Shown here: positions 1-7,390 of the stretch, one piece after another
Layout: each line of letters begins with the position of its first letter
How positions within the stretch are numbered: position 1 is the first letter of the stretch
Source: Sphingomicrobium astaxanthinifaciens
GTDB lineage: Bacteria; Pseudomonadota; Alphaproteobacteria; Sphingomonadales; Sphingomonadaceae
NCBI RefSeq assembly: GCF_022865105.1
Contig: NZ_JAKNYM010000001.1
Coordinates: 186,001-250,000 of the forward strand
DNA length: 64,000 nt
Reading direction: 5' to 3'
The notes under the pieces: generated by a model
Seen by the model: the letters and a program-made list of their open reading frames with translations, nothing else
The model's database searches: none
What the model was told of the DNA's origin: nothing
Program-made: the position numbers and the translations under genes

Positions 1-767
1 ATCTTTGCGGAACTTTCAGCCGGTGCCACCTCGATCATATCGATTGCGGCAATGAGATCTGCACGTTGGTCCGCGCCAGGCGGGAGACGCAGCGCCAATG
101 TCACGCCATCGACTACCTGCGCGACGCCGCTGAACTTTGCATTGATGGCATCACGAACCCGCGAGGCGGTCAGGAAGTCTGCGCGATGCAAGTTCCAATT
201 CAGGATGGGGCTTGCTGCAAAGTCGTTTCCAACTTCCCGCTCGACGCTAGCTCCATCTGAGATCCGCCCAACAGTCGGGACGTTGACAGTCAACTTTGAA
301 CCGTCTGCTCCGGAAACCCCCAATCCGCCGACGGCCAAGTTACCCTGAGCCATGGCATAGATCTGACCATCCGCCCCGTATAATGGCGTCAGGATGAGCG
401 CTCCGCCCCGCAAAGACTTTGCCTTACCCATGGTGGAAACGGTCACGTCGATCCGTTGTCCACGCTTAGCATAAGCCGGCAGGTCAGCTGTGATGATGAC
501 CGCTGCAGCGTTCTTGAGGGCCGGATTGACGCCTGGCGGGAGCTGCAGGCCTAGACGACCAGACACACCTCGCATCGCCTGGGTTAGATATGCGAAGTTA
601 TCATCGCCTGTTCCGTCGAGGCCGACCACGATGCCGTAGCCCGTGAGCTGGTTGCTCCGACTGGTCTCGAAGCTACCAAGATCACGAACCCGTTCCGCTG
701 AAGCGGGTGGAGACCAAAACACGAGCGAAAGAAGGGCCAGGAACCAGAATGGGTTTGCGAGTTTCAT
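1..767 (-). CDS. flgI: Flagellar P-ring protein FlgI (3' end beyond the left edge)
   Basis: FlgI builds the P ring, the periplasmic bushing of the flagellar rod in the peptidoglycan layer. About 255 N-terminal residues are visible: a Sec signal peptide ending near A-S-A, then the family's opening ERVRDLGSFE, the GYGIVVGLDGTGDD block, and the conserved stretch around SLRGGALILTPLYGADGQ. Its ATG overlaps the flgH stop codon by one base, so the two are likely translationally coupled at the end of the flgBCDEFGHI operon. The gene runs off the window, so its length cannot be judged. Confidence 0.95.
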   Translation of the reverse strand, partial: MKLANPFWFLALLSLVFWSPPASAERVRDLGSFETSRSNQLTGYGIVVGLDGTGDDNFAYLTQAMRGVSGRLGLQLPPGVNPALKNAAAVIITADLPAYAKRGQRIDVTVSTMGKAKSLRGGALILTPLYGADGQIYAMAQGNLAVGGLGVSGADGSKLTVNVPTVGRISDGASVEREVGNDFAASPILNWNLHRADFLTASRVRDAINAKFSGVAQVVDGVTLALRLPPGADQRADLIAAIDMIEVAPAESSAK

Positions 768-1423
768 CAGAATGGACTCACCACATTGAAGAAGCGAAGG
801 AGCCAGCCTGATCGGCTAGCCTGTTGCACGCTGCCTCGTCCGGAATAAACAATTCGAGCATCCGCCAATCGGGTAGAAGCGATGCGGTTGTCCTGATCAA
901 TGTCCGCAAAGCGGACGATACCCGACACCTGGACCCACTCTTCGCCCTGGCTAAGTTGCATCAGCTTTTCCCCTCGGACGAATGCCGTTCCGTTGGGGCG
1001 GACCTCTGCGATCGTGACCGTAATGTCGCCCCGCAGCGAACTCGATTGGTCAGCGCTGCCCTGTCCAGTGAACGACGATCCGGAACCAGAATTAAGGGAG
1101 TCGGGGTTGAACGAGAACGGCCCCACTGCCGGTGGCGCGACATCGATGCTGCCATCTCGACTGGTCGACGAGCTGGTGGATTTTGAAGAACGGACGCGCT
1201 CAACCAAAACAATGGTAAGAAGGTCTCCCACGCGCCGCGCACGCTCACCATGATAGAGCGGAGCATAGCCAGCATCTGCCTGGAAAATAGCACCGTTCGC
1301 CGGGCTGGAAGTCGCATAGACAGGCGGCGGAAGAGTTGGCGCATATTCTGCTGACCGCTTAGCGCCGCAGCCACTCACGATTAGCGCCCCCATCGCGGCG
1401 CATAGGATGGTCTTACCATTCAT
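767..1423 (-). CDS. flgH: Flagellar L-ring lipoprotein FlgH
   Basis: FlgH forms the outer-membrane L ring around the rod. The 218-residue product has a lipoprotein signal with lipobox V-S-G-C (lipidated Cys19). It carries the family's central motif in which RVGDLLTIVLVE precedes a Ser/Thr-rich stretch, and the block around LRGDITVTIAEVRPNGT. Length is normal for the family. It sits 2 bp after flgG and overlaps flgI, as expected for the P/L-ring pair. Confidence 0.97.
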   Translation of the reverse strand: MNGKTILCAAMGALIVSGCGAKRSAEYAPTLPPPVYATSSPANGAIFQADAGYAPLYHGERARRVGDLLTIVLVERVRSSKSTSSSTSRDGSIDVAPPAVGPFSFNPDSLNSGSGSSFTGQGSADQSSSLRGDITVTIAEVRPNGTAFVRGEKLMQLSQGEEWVQVSGIVRFADIDQDNRIASTRLADARIVYSGRGSVQQASRSGWLLRFFNVVSPF

Positions 1424-1425
1424 CG

Positions 1426-2214
1426 CTAGAGAACCTGATTGGCATTTCGAAGCATCTCGTCGACCGACGAAATCATCTTCGAGTTGATTTCGTAGGCACG
1501 CTGGGCCTCGATCATTTCGACAAGTTCCTCGACGATGCTCACGTTAGACGCTTCGAGCATGCCCTGACGAACCTGTCCCCGCCCGCCTTCACCGCCGGCC
1601 CCGAGCTGAACAGGCCCACTAGCGGCCGTTTCACCAAGGAAGTTGTCGCCAAGCGCTTGGAGGCCAGCGGAGTTTGCAAAGCGAGCGACTTGGATTTGTC
1701 CAAGTTCAGCCGGCTCGGACTGCCCCGGGATTTGAGCAGTCACGGTACCATCGGTACCGATCGAGATTGTACCAGCATCCTCAGGGATGCTGATGGCGGG
1801 CTGCACAGCGTAGCCTTGTTGCGTCACGAGCATTCCCTCGGCCGAGCGAGCAAAGTTGCCAGCGCGCGTATAGGCGAGTTGCCCGCCTGGGAGCTCTACT
1901 TGGAAATAGCCGTCGCCATCGAGAGCTAGGTCCAGCCCGTTGTCGGTTGTATCCAACGTGCCTTGGGTGACGATCTGGCTGGTCGACTGAACCGCCACAC
2001 CGGTACCGAGGTTGATCCCGGTTGCATATGCCGTTTCTCCACTAGAGCGCTGCCCCGCCACGCGCTGATCCTGGTAGGCAAGTGTAGCAAAGTTGGCCCG
2101 GTCCTTTTTGAAACCGGTGGTCCCGACGTTCGCGAGGTTGTTGGCAATCACACGCATCCGAGCGTCTTGGGCCTCGAGCCCGGTCCGAGCTACGCGAAGA
2201 GCACTACTACTCAT
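1426..2214 (-). CDS. flgG: Distal rod protein FlgG
   Basis: FlgG forms the distal rod of the flagellum. The 262-residue product has the N-terminal rod/hook signature NNLANVGTTGFK near residue 26 and the C-terminal helix with SNVSIVEELVEMIEAQRAYE, the two ends that coil together in all axial proteins. There is no signal peptide, consistent with type III export. It lies between flgF and flgH in canonical order. Confidence 0.97.
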   Translation of the reverse strand: MSSSALRVARTGLEAQDARMRVIANNLANVGTTGFKKDRANFATLAYQDQRVAGQRSSGETAYATGINLGTGVAVQSTSQIVTQGTLDTTDNGLDLALDGDGYFQVELPGGQLAYTRAGNFARSAEGMLVTQQGYAVQPAISIPEDAGTISIGTDGTVTAQIPGQSEPAELGQIQVARFANSAGLQALGDNFLGETAASGPVQLGAGGEGGRGQVRQGMLEASNVSIVEELVEMIEAQRAYEINSKMISSVDEMLRNANQVL

Positions 2215-2228
2215 CTTCTTTCTCCTTC

Positions 2229-2969
2229 TTACCCAAGCCGCATCAATTGCGAGCCACTCTCATCGATGTCTCGCGCGGTGTTCATAAGCTTGGCGCGCAT
2301 GGCGAAGAGGCGCTGGGAGTCGATCATTTCAACCAGGATTTCCGTCGAATTCACGTTCGATTTCTCGAGAAAACCGGGCTTCAGCTCAGCGGCCTCATCC
2401 ATCGGAAGAACACCACCACCAATCACCCGAAAGAGGCCGTCGATCCCCTTCCCCACCGAGCTGCCTTCCCAGTTTGCCAGCTTGATCTGCGCCACCTCGA
2501 TGGCGGGCTGACCGGGTTGTGCGGGGTCCAGGATCTCGACCCCCCCTGAAGGGTTGATCGTCACCGTGCCATCGAGCGGCACGGTAATCGGGCCTGCCTG
2601 CCCCATCACGGGGTAGCCATCTCCGGTCGAAAGGACACCGCTTGCATCAATCTGCAGGTCACCTCGCCGAGTGTAAGCTTCAGAACCGTCAGGCAGTTGC
2701 ACACTCAGGAAGCTCTTGCCCGAGAGGGCCACATCGAGGTTGCGTCCGGTCTCGATGATTTCACCCTGGGTAAGGTCCGCCGTCCGGACCTCGCCTTGTT
2801 GCATTGACCGCACGTTCAACTGTTCGCCATCGAGCGAAACCGGGCGGCTATCGAATATTTCTCGACGGAAGCCGATCGTCTGGGCGTTTGCTAAATTATT
2901 GGCGAGAGCGGTCTGGTGCCGGGTGGACGAACGCATCCCCGAGAGGGCTGAATAGATCAAGCGGTCCAT
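2229..2969 (-). CDS. flgF: Proximal rod protein FlgF
   Basis: FlgF is a proximal rod subunit. At 246 residues it has the N-terminal NNLANAQTIGFRRE motif and a C-terminal SNVNSTEILVEMIDSQR helix. The C-terminal sequence around MRAKLMNTARDIDES separates it from FlgG, which it otherwise resembles. It is part of the leftward flgB-to-flgI operon with short intergenic gaps on both sides. Confidence 0.93.
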   Translation of the reverse strand: MDRLIYSALSGMRSSTRHQTALANNLANAQTIGFRREIFDSRPVSLDGEQLNVRSMQQGEVRTADLTQGEIIETGRNLDVALSGKSFLSVQLPDGSEAYTRRGDLQIDASGVLSTGDGYPVMGQAGPITVPLDGTVTINPSGGVEILDPAQPGQPAIEVAQIKLANWEGSSVGKGIDGLFRVIGGGVLPMDEAAELKPGFLEKSNVNSTEILVEMIDSQRLFAMRAKLMNTARDIDESGSQLMRLG

Positions 2970-2978
2970 GGTTCAGTC

Positions 2979-3791
2979 CTAGGTCCGGAGATTGATGACC
3001 GTCTGCGACAGCTGCGTGGCCGTATCGATCGCTTTGGCATTGGCCTGGAAATTGCGCTGAGCAGTAATCAGACCAACCAGTTCTTCGGCGAGGTCGACGT
3101 TCGAGCGCTCAAGAGCCCCGGAAAGGAGACCGCCGAGGGTGCCGGTTCCCGGCTCCCCGTAGCTCGGGTTGCCCGAAAGGCCGGTGCTTTCCCAATTTGC
3201 GGAGCCCACCTGCTTGAGGCCGTTTGGCGCGATGAAATTGGCAAGCGCGACCTTCCCGATGCTATCACCGGTGCCATCAGCATAAGTCGCAACGACATTG
3301 CCGTCGTTGTTTACAGTCACACCGACAAAATCGGCGCCAGCTGCGTTGGTCGCTGGGATCTGGGCGTCAGTCGGGGTGGTCGAGAGGGTGTTCCCGCTCA
3401 CGTCCGTCGGGAAAACCTGGAGGCGATGGCCCGATCCGTCAGTGACGAAGCCAGAGCCATCAATCCGGAACGACCCGTCACGCGTGAACAGCGTATTGGA
3501 ATTGCTGGGAGAGCGCGTAGTGAAAAAGCCGGGACCGGCAATCGTCAAGTCGAGCGCTGAGCCAGTCTGTTCAATCGGACCGAGCGCAAAATTTTGAGTG
3601 ATAGCTTCGACGCGGGCACCGATGCCCTTGATCATCTTCGGGTTGCTCAGAGTAGATCCGACGACGATATCGGCGAACTCAGTCCGGCTGCGCTTAAAGC
3701 CGTGCGTTTCGCTATTCGCGATGTTGTGCGAGATGACCCCCAGGTCGGTCTGGGCGTTTTTCATGCCATTGAGAGAAGTGTAAAACGACAT
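2979..3791 (-). CDS. flgE: Short flagellar hook protein FlgE
   Basis: FlgE polymerises into the hook that joins rod and filament. The ends are clear: N-terminal HNIANSETHGFKRSRTEFAD near residue 22 and C-terminal SNVDLAEELVGLITAQRNFQ. At 270 residues it is far shorter than enterobacterial FlgE (about 400), so one outer domain of the usual hook subunit appears reduced or absent. Position between flgD and flgF supports hook rather than rod identity. A FlgF/FlgG-like rod protein is the alternative, but those two genes follow directly. Confidence 0.85.
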   Translation of the reverse strand: MSFYTSLNGMKNAQTDLGVISHNIANSETHGFKRSRTEFADIVVGSTLSNPKMIKGIGARVEAITQNFALGPIEQTGSALDLTIAGPGFFTTRSPSNSNTLFTRDGSFRIDGSGFVTDGSGHRLQVFPTDVSGNTLSTTPTDAQIPATNAAGADFVGVTVNNDGNVVATYADGTGDSIGKVALANFIAPNGLKQVGSANWESTGLSGNPSYGEPGTGTLGGLLSGALERSNVDLAEELVGLITAQRNFQANAKAIDTATQLSQTVINLRT

Positions 3792-3807
3792 CGATATTCT
3801 CCTAAAA

Positions 3808-4071
3808 TCAGGCTTTTTGCGCGCCGAGAGCGTCGAGTTTCCGAGAAATTTCTTCCAGGGTCGCGTTGGTTTCGGTGGCTGCCGAGAGCGACGAAAACTG
3901 TGCCAGCTGCGCGAGCATCTGCTGGTTATCGACCGGCGACAGCGGGTCCTGTTGCTGGAGCTGGGTCGTCAGAAGACGGAGAAAGTCCCCATGACCAAGG
4001 CCAGAAAATCCGCGGCCGCTGGTTTGCTGTTCGCCTACTGTCGCCAAGGGTGAGAGTGCAGGAATGCTCAT
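3808..4071 (-). CDS. flgD: Minimal hook-cap / hook assembly protein FlgD
   Basis: FlgD caps the growing hook. Only the conserved N-terminal FlgD segment is present: [20 protein letters not shown] at about residues 27-46, then the [11 protein letters not shown] helix. The protein ends at 87 residues, whereas enterobacterial FlgD is roughly 230 and carries FlgD-Ig/Tudor-like domains. The start overlaps the flgC stop as ATGA, which fixes it. No downstream frame restores the missing domains before flgE, so this is a genuinely short protein and not an obvious frameshift. Confidence 0.88.
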   Translation of the reverse strand: MSIPALSPLATVGEQQTSGRGFSGLGHGDFLRLLTTQLQQQDPLSPVDNQQMLAQLAQFSSLSAATETNATLEEISRKLDALGAQKA

Positions 4072-4478
4072 TTCAACCTCATCGTTTCGAGAGTGAGTTG
4101 TTTGGCAGTCGAGAGGGCCTCGACCATGTTGCGGTACTGGCGTGACGCTTCGAGCATCTCGACCATTTCAGCTTGCTCATCGACCGCCGCGATCCAGACA
4201 TTTCCGTCTTCATCAGCCAAAGGATGCGTGGGATCGTGCCGTTGGGTGGGCGCCTCCTCGGAACGCAGGATCGCGTCCACCGACACCGAACTCACACCAG
4301 GAAGCTCGCCAAGCTTTTCGGCGAAGACGGGACGCAGTGCCCGATAGGCCTCGTTTTCACTTCCTGCCACGCTACCCGCGTTCGCCAAGTTCGATGCTGC
4401 GGCATTCATCCGAACGAGCTGAGCCGACATGGCTCGCTGACCGATTTGAAAGAAGTTCATTGGGTCGCCCACGCTCAT
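4068..4478 (-). CDS. flgC: Proximal rod protein FlgC
   Basis: FlgC is a proximal rod subunit. The 136-residue product has the axial motif [16 protein letters not shown] and a C-terminal [20 protein letters not shown] helix, plus the conserved D-P-T-H-P-x-A-D-E-D-G segment typical of FlgC. The start at 4478 overlaps the flgB stop (ATGA). A second in-frame ATG six codons on (MNFFQIGQ) is an alternative start. Confidence 0.95.
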   Translation of the reverse strand: MSVGDPMNFFQIGQRAMSAQLVRMNAAASNLANAGSVAGSENEAYRALRPVFAEKLGELPGVSSVSVDAILRSEEAPTQRHDPTHPLADEDGNVWIAAVDEQAEMVEMLEASRQYRNMVEALSTAKQLTLETMRLK

Positions 4479-4822
4479 TCTCCTCGGATTGCACGAGTGA
4501 GGGTTTCGACACGGCCGCGGATGAAATTGAGGGTCGCGCTGTAGGCGACAGCGTTTTCGGAGAAGGCTACCTGCTCCGTCGACATCTCGACGGTGTTGCC
4601 GTCGAGGCTGGGCATCACGGGGACGCGATATTCGACGGCATTCGCTGTGGCTTGTTGCGCTTCGTTGCCATCCAGCCGCGAACGCAGCGCCTCCGCAAAA
4701 TTTATGTCGCGCGCCTTATATCCAGGGGTCCCCGCGTTTGCGATATTCGCGCCGAGAACGGCCATGCGCTGGCTTCTGATTTCAAGCGCTGCCCCATGGA
4801 CTCCAAAAATTCCATTGCTCAT
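4475..4822 (-). CDS. flgB: Proximal rod protein FlgB
   Basis: FlgB is the first rod subunit and begins the flgBCDEFGHI operon. It contains the axial signature NIANAGTPGYKARDINF and the family's C-terminal YSATLNFIRGRVETL. The frame is open upstream, but the ATG at 4822 (MSNGIFGVHG) is chosen because GGAG lies about nine bases before it and because the sigma-54 promoter lies just upstream; earlier ATGs would fall at or before the predicted transcription start. Confidence 0.94.
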   Translation of the reverse strand: MSNGIFGVHGAALEIRSQRMAVLGANIANAGTPGYKARDINFAEALRSRLDGNEAQQATANAVEYRVPVMPSLDGNTVEMSTEQVAFSENAVAYSATLNFIRGRVETLTRAIRGE

Positions 4823-4850
4823 GACAGTCTCCATTGTCTGGGCAGTCATC

Positions 4851-4866
4851 TGCAAGGCTCGTGCCA
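4851..4866 (-). promoter_or_regulatory. Sigma-54 promoter of the flgB operon
   Basis: On the minus strand the sequence reads TGGCAC-GAGCC-TTGCA, an exact fit to the -24/-12 sigma-54 consensus (TGGCAC, five bases, TTGCW). The -12 element ends about 28 bp before the flgB ATG at 4822, giving a short leader. It implies RpoN plus a bacterial enhancer-binding activator for the rod/hook operon. Confidence 0.9.
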
Positions 4867-4974
4867 ATTTTGGCGGCCGCACTTAAAAAGAGGCGGATTT
4901 GCCCGTTGCGTCGGTCAGGCGGCTAGATTTTGCCGCCTTCCGGCAATTTGCCGCACCCTTAAGAAGCCGGCAAT

Positions 4975-5655
4975 ATGTCCGTCTTCCAAGACATGGATTT
5001 GGCTTCACAACTCTTTGCCCGCACAGATCCGGCGGCTGTAGCCCTCGTTTTGGGGGGCACCGTGCTTGCAACCATCCTCCGGTTTGGAATGGAAGGCTTG
5101 CGAGACGCACCTTCGTGTCTTCGGAGCATTCGCTTTAGTGAACGCGCCTGGAAGGTGGTTCGAGCCAAGCTGGCTAGCCAGGTACAAATTCTAGAAAGGG
5201 ACGGGCTTCTGAGAGCCAACGTGCAGTCGGTAGGGGATCGAGAACTCGACGAACTGTTGATTGTGCTGGTCCACAAACGCAGCTTTGACGCGGCAAGAAA
5301 GCGGTACGATACGCTTCGAAAGCGGAGACTAGCGCGCGCATCACAGGTTCGCGACATGTTTGCCTATGCGGCAGAAATGGCCCCGGTCTTCGGCTTGGTC
5401 GGAACCCTCTTGGCAATGGCTAGGCTCGACGCCGCGCCGAGCAATGGGGTGATGCCCGAGATTCTGGCGAGCGCAGTAAGCACCACTCTCTGCGGCCTAA
5501 TCGCGGCAAGCCTCTTCTTCACCCCCCTCGGGGCCTTCGCGTACCGCCGCGCTGAAAACGAAGATGCGGCCCGCACTAAGGCGGCCGCGTGGGTTATAGA
5601 TAGCCTAAGTCGCGCCTCGCCCCCGACCCTCCAAGCAATTAGGCAGGTCGCATAA
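4975..5655 (+). CDS. MotA/TolQ/ExbB-type proton channel subunit
   Basis: Probably the MotA-like half of an ion-driven stator. Of 226 residues, an N-terminal hydrophobic segment lies at about 21-37. The diagnostic pair of helices follows: MAPVFGLVGTLLAM (about 135-148), with the proline and GxxGT of the family, and STTLCGLIAASLFFTPLG (about 169-186). The cytoplasmic loop between is shorter than in classical MotA. It is divergent from flgB and one base overlaps the MotB-like gene. I cannot tell MotA from ExbB by sequence alone; the flagellar context favours MotA. Confidence 0.78.
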   Translation: MSVFQDMDLASQLFARTDPAAVALVLGGTVLATILRFGMEGLRDAPSCLRSIRFSERAWKVVRAKLASQVQILERDGLLRANVQSVGDRELDELLIVLVHKRSFDAARKRYDTLRKRRLARASQVRDMFAYAAEMAPVFGLVGTLLAMARLDAAPSNGVMPEILASAVSTTLCGLIAASLFFTPLGAFAYRRAENEDAARTKAAAWVIDSLSRASPPTLQAIRQVA

Positions 5656-6062
5656 TGATGGCATCCAAAAGCTGGCAAATGGCCCTTACCGACTTCTCGC
5701 TGATCCTCTCTCTGACGCTCCTTGCGGGAGCCACCTTCACGCATACAGTTGAGTTTTCCAACGACGAAGCCAGCGAGGCCCCTGCTCAGGCCTTTTTTGA
5801 TTCCGCCCACACCACTCAGTCGCTGAACGCGTGGCTAGAGGAGCAAGGTGGCGATCCGCGTTTGAGCCTCGACATCGAGCAAAGTTACGCCCCCGGCGAG
5901 GCCAACGAGGCTGCGGACCTCGTCGCAAACGCGATGCTAAACCTACCGGCGGAAGGTCGCGCTATTTCGATCAAGATGATTCCTGACAAGGATACTCGAA
6001 CTCGCGCATCGCTCAGTTACGACTGCAGCGAAAGAAAACTGGCACACTGTTTGCATAATTGA
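5655..6062 (+). CDS. MotB-like single-span protein lacking the peptidoglycan-binding domain
   Basis: The N-terminus SWQMALTDFSLILSLTLLAG aligns position for position with the MotB entry W-K-V-A-Y-A-D-F before its membrane helix, placing the proton-carrying Asp at residue 13. The remaining roughly 105 residues are periplasmic. They show no OmpA-like peptidoglycan-binding motif, and the whole protein is 135 residues against about 300 for MotB. Start overlaps the preceding stop (TAATG). It could be a stator partner, an ExbD-like energiser, or an auxiliary flagellar protein; function is inferred from the Asp motif and neighbourhood only. Confidence 0.6.
   Translation: MMASKSWQMALTDFSLILSLTLLAGATFTHTVEFSNDEASEAPAQAFFDSAHTTQSLNAWLEEQGGDPRLSLDIEQSYAPGEANEAADLVANAMLNLPAEGRAISIKMIPDKDTRTRASLSYDCSERKLAHCLHN
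6040..6055 (+). promoter_or_regulatory. Sigma-54 promoter of flgA(-flgMN)
   Basis: TGGCAC-ACTGT-TTGCA matches the sigma-54 -24/-12 consensus exactly. It overlaps the last codons of the MotB-like gene and lies about 46 bp upstream of the flgA ATG, so flgA can be transcribed independently of the stator-like pair. Confidence 0.88.
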
Positions 6063-6101
6063 GGGGAGCAAATTTTAGTATCGGGAGACCGGTGAGTGAC
6101 C

Positions 6102-6599
6102 ATGACCCCCATTATCGAAGCGGTAGCCCTGTCCGTAACGACATTGGCCCCAACCAATGCGGCGCCTCACGTTGATCTCGCTTCCCTCGAAGCCGAGGTC
6201 ATTCAGTTCATGGGCGCAGGGATCGGCGAGAGTGGTGGACCACTGAGCCCCATCGACCGACGCCTCCGGCTGACGTCTTGCCCCGTGCCCACAGAGTTTT
6301 CCTGGTATGGGCGAGACCGTTCCAGCGTTCTGGTCAGATGTCCGCAGCCGGGCAGCTGGAGACTATTTGTGCCCGTCTCCCGCACTCCTGCATCGGTTGA
6401 AAGCGAAGCGCCCGCAATCGAGCGAGGGGACCATATTAGCGTCAGCATTGACGGAAAAGGTTACACCCTCACCCGCAAGGGCCAAGCCCTCGAGAGTGGG
6501 AAGGTCGGGGATTGGATCAAAGTGCGGTTTGGGGACCGCAACAGCGAGCCCGTCATGGCGAAAGTCGTGAGAGGCGGGAAAGCCGTAATCCAGCCTTGA
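6102..6599 (+). CDS. flgA: Flagellar P-ring assembly chaperone FlgA
   Basis: FlgA is the periplasmic chaperone for P-ring (FlgI) assembly. It has a weak N-terminal export signal ending near T-N-A-A. The C-terminal half has the SAF/FlgA pattern: ERGDHISVSIDGKGYTLTRKGQALESGKVGD, shown here in brief as I-x-V-S-I...G-x-A-L-x-x-G-x-x-G-D, then W-I-K-V-R and a final V-M-A-K-V-V-R-G-G-K-A-V. ATG 6102 is preceded by GGTGAG; GTG at 6096 is an alternative start. Confidence 0.88.
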   Translation: MTPIIEAVALSVTTLAPTNAAPHVDLASLEAEVIQFMGAGIGESGGPLSPIDRRLRLTSCPVPTEFSWYGRDRSSVLVRCPQPGSWRLFVPVSRTPASVESEAPAIERGDHISVSIDGKGYTLTRKGQALESGKVGDWIKVRFGDRNSEPVMAKVVRGGKAVIQP

Positions 6600-6687
6600 T
6601 CGATCAAGAAGATTGATCGGAAGCCTCGCCTCTATAAAGTTTTGATGAGCGGTCGTTCTACTCAGTGAACCACTTAGGAGATTGTCG

Positions 6688-6975
6688 ATGAAACCCCTCG
6701 ACAACATTGGAAATGTGTACTCGCTACGCCCGGAAGCTAAGCGCAATTCAGCCGCGCAGGACGCTGAGGCGAAAGCAGGAGTGCATCCGGTGCCAAAGCG
6801 GAATCTTTCCTTCACGAGCGTGACACAACTTCCCGAGCAACTCAGTGCCCCTCGCGACGCCAATCGTGTTGAAGAACTGCGCGCAGCGATCGCCAAGGGT
6901 GAGTATAAGCTCGATCCTGCGAAGGTCGCAGATGCAATGCTTGAGCTGGACGTCCTTTGGAAGGGCGAAGAATAA
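6688..6975 (+). CDS. flgM: Anti-sigma-28 factor FlgM
   Basis: FlgM binds and holds FliA until the hook is finished, then is exported. The 95-residue product has the family's C-terminal sigma-binding helices, RVEELRAAIAKGEYKLDPAK followed by VADAMLELD. ATG 6688 follows TAGGAG at seven bases; an upstream TTG lacks such a site. flgN follows one base later, and the cognate fliA is at 10335, so the complete sigma-28 checkpoint is in this block. Confidence 0.9.
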   Translation: MKPLDNIGNVYSLRPEAKRNSAAQDAEAKAGVHPVPKRNLSFTSVTQLPEQLSAPRDANRVEELRAAIAKGEYKLDPAKVADAMLELDVLWKGEE

Positions 6976-6976
6976 A

Positions 6977-7303
6977 ATGTCGGCCGATATTCAAGCCGCC
7001 CTCCGGCATATTCTTGCCCTGCTCGACCGAGAGCGGCAAGCTTTTGCCACCCTCGACATTGATCTGATGGCAGCGTGCGTCGATGATAAGGTTTCTTCGT
7101 GCGACCTGCTCGAGGGCGCTCAGGCTAACGAGCTAAACGAGGAAACTCTTGAACTCCTTCACGCTGCACGTCGTCAGAACGAGATTAACCGTCGAATGCG
7201 CAATATTCTGGCTAGCAATGTCCAAGAGCGCCTGCAGCGGATCACTGGCCGGGACCATAGTTACTCCGTTGGCAGCTCGCCTCAGCCCATGACTGCGGCC
7301 TAG
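6977..7303 (+). CDS. flgN: Flagellar export chaperone FlgN-like protein
   Basis: In flagellar loci FlgN is the export chaperone for hook-filament junction proteins. The 108-residue product is almost wholly helical, with N-terminal IQAALRHILALLDRERQAFA and a basic helix ARRQNEINRRMRNILASNVQ that matches the family's R-x-x-N-x-x-L segment. The identification rests on helical character, size and position directly after flgM; sequence similarity in this family is low. ATG at 6977 is one base after the flgM stop. Confidence 0.75.
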   Translation: MSADIQAALRHILALLDRERQAFATLDIDLMAACVDDKVSSCDLLEGAQANELNEETLELLHAARRQNEINRRMRNILASNVQERLQRITGRDHSYSVGSSPQPMTAA

Positions 7304-7322
7304 AACGACCGATCTCAAAAAC

Positions 7323-7338
7323 TGGCACGCTTATTGCT
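7323..7338 (+). promoter_or_regulatory. Sigma-54 promoter of the transglycosylase-flhA-fliA operon
   Basis: TGGCAC-GCTTA-TTGCT is an exact sigma-54 -24/-12 match, 52 bp upstream of the transglycosylase ATG. The three genes downstream overlap one another, so this promoter probably drives flhA and fliA too. Confidence 0.88.
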
Positions 7339-7390
7339 TATTACTCATCTGGAAAGAGGCCCGATGGCCGATTGAAAGATCGAGTAGGCA

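Noticed and set aside
6633-6662. Possible sigma-28 promoter before flgM (TAAAGTTT at about 6635)
   Set aside because: The -35 half matches the classical consensus but no acceptable GCCGATAA-like -10 follows at the right spacing.
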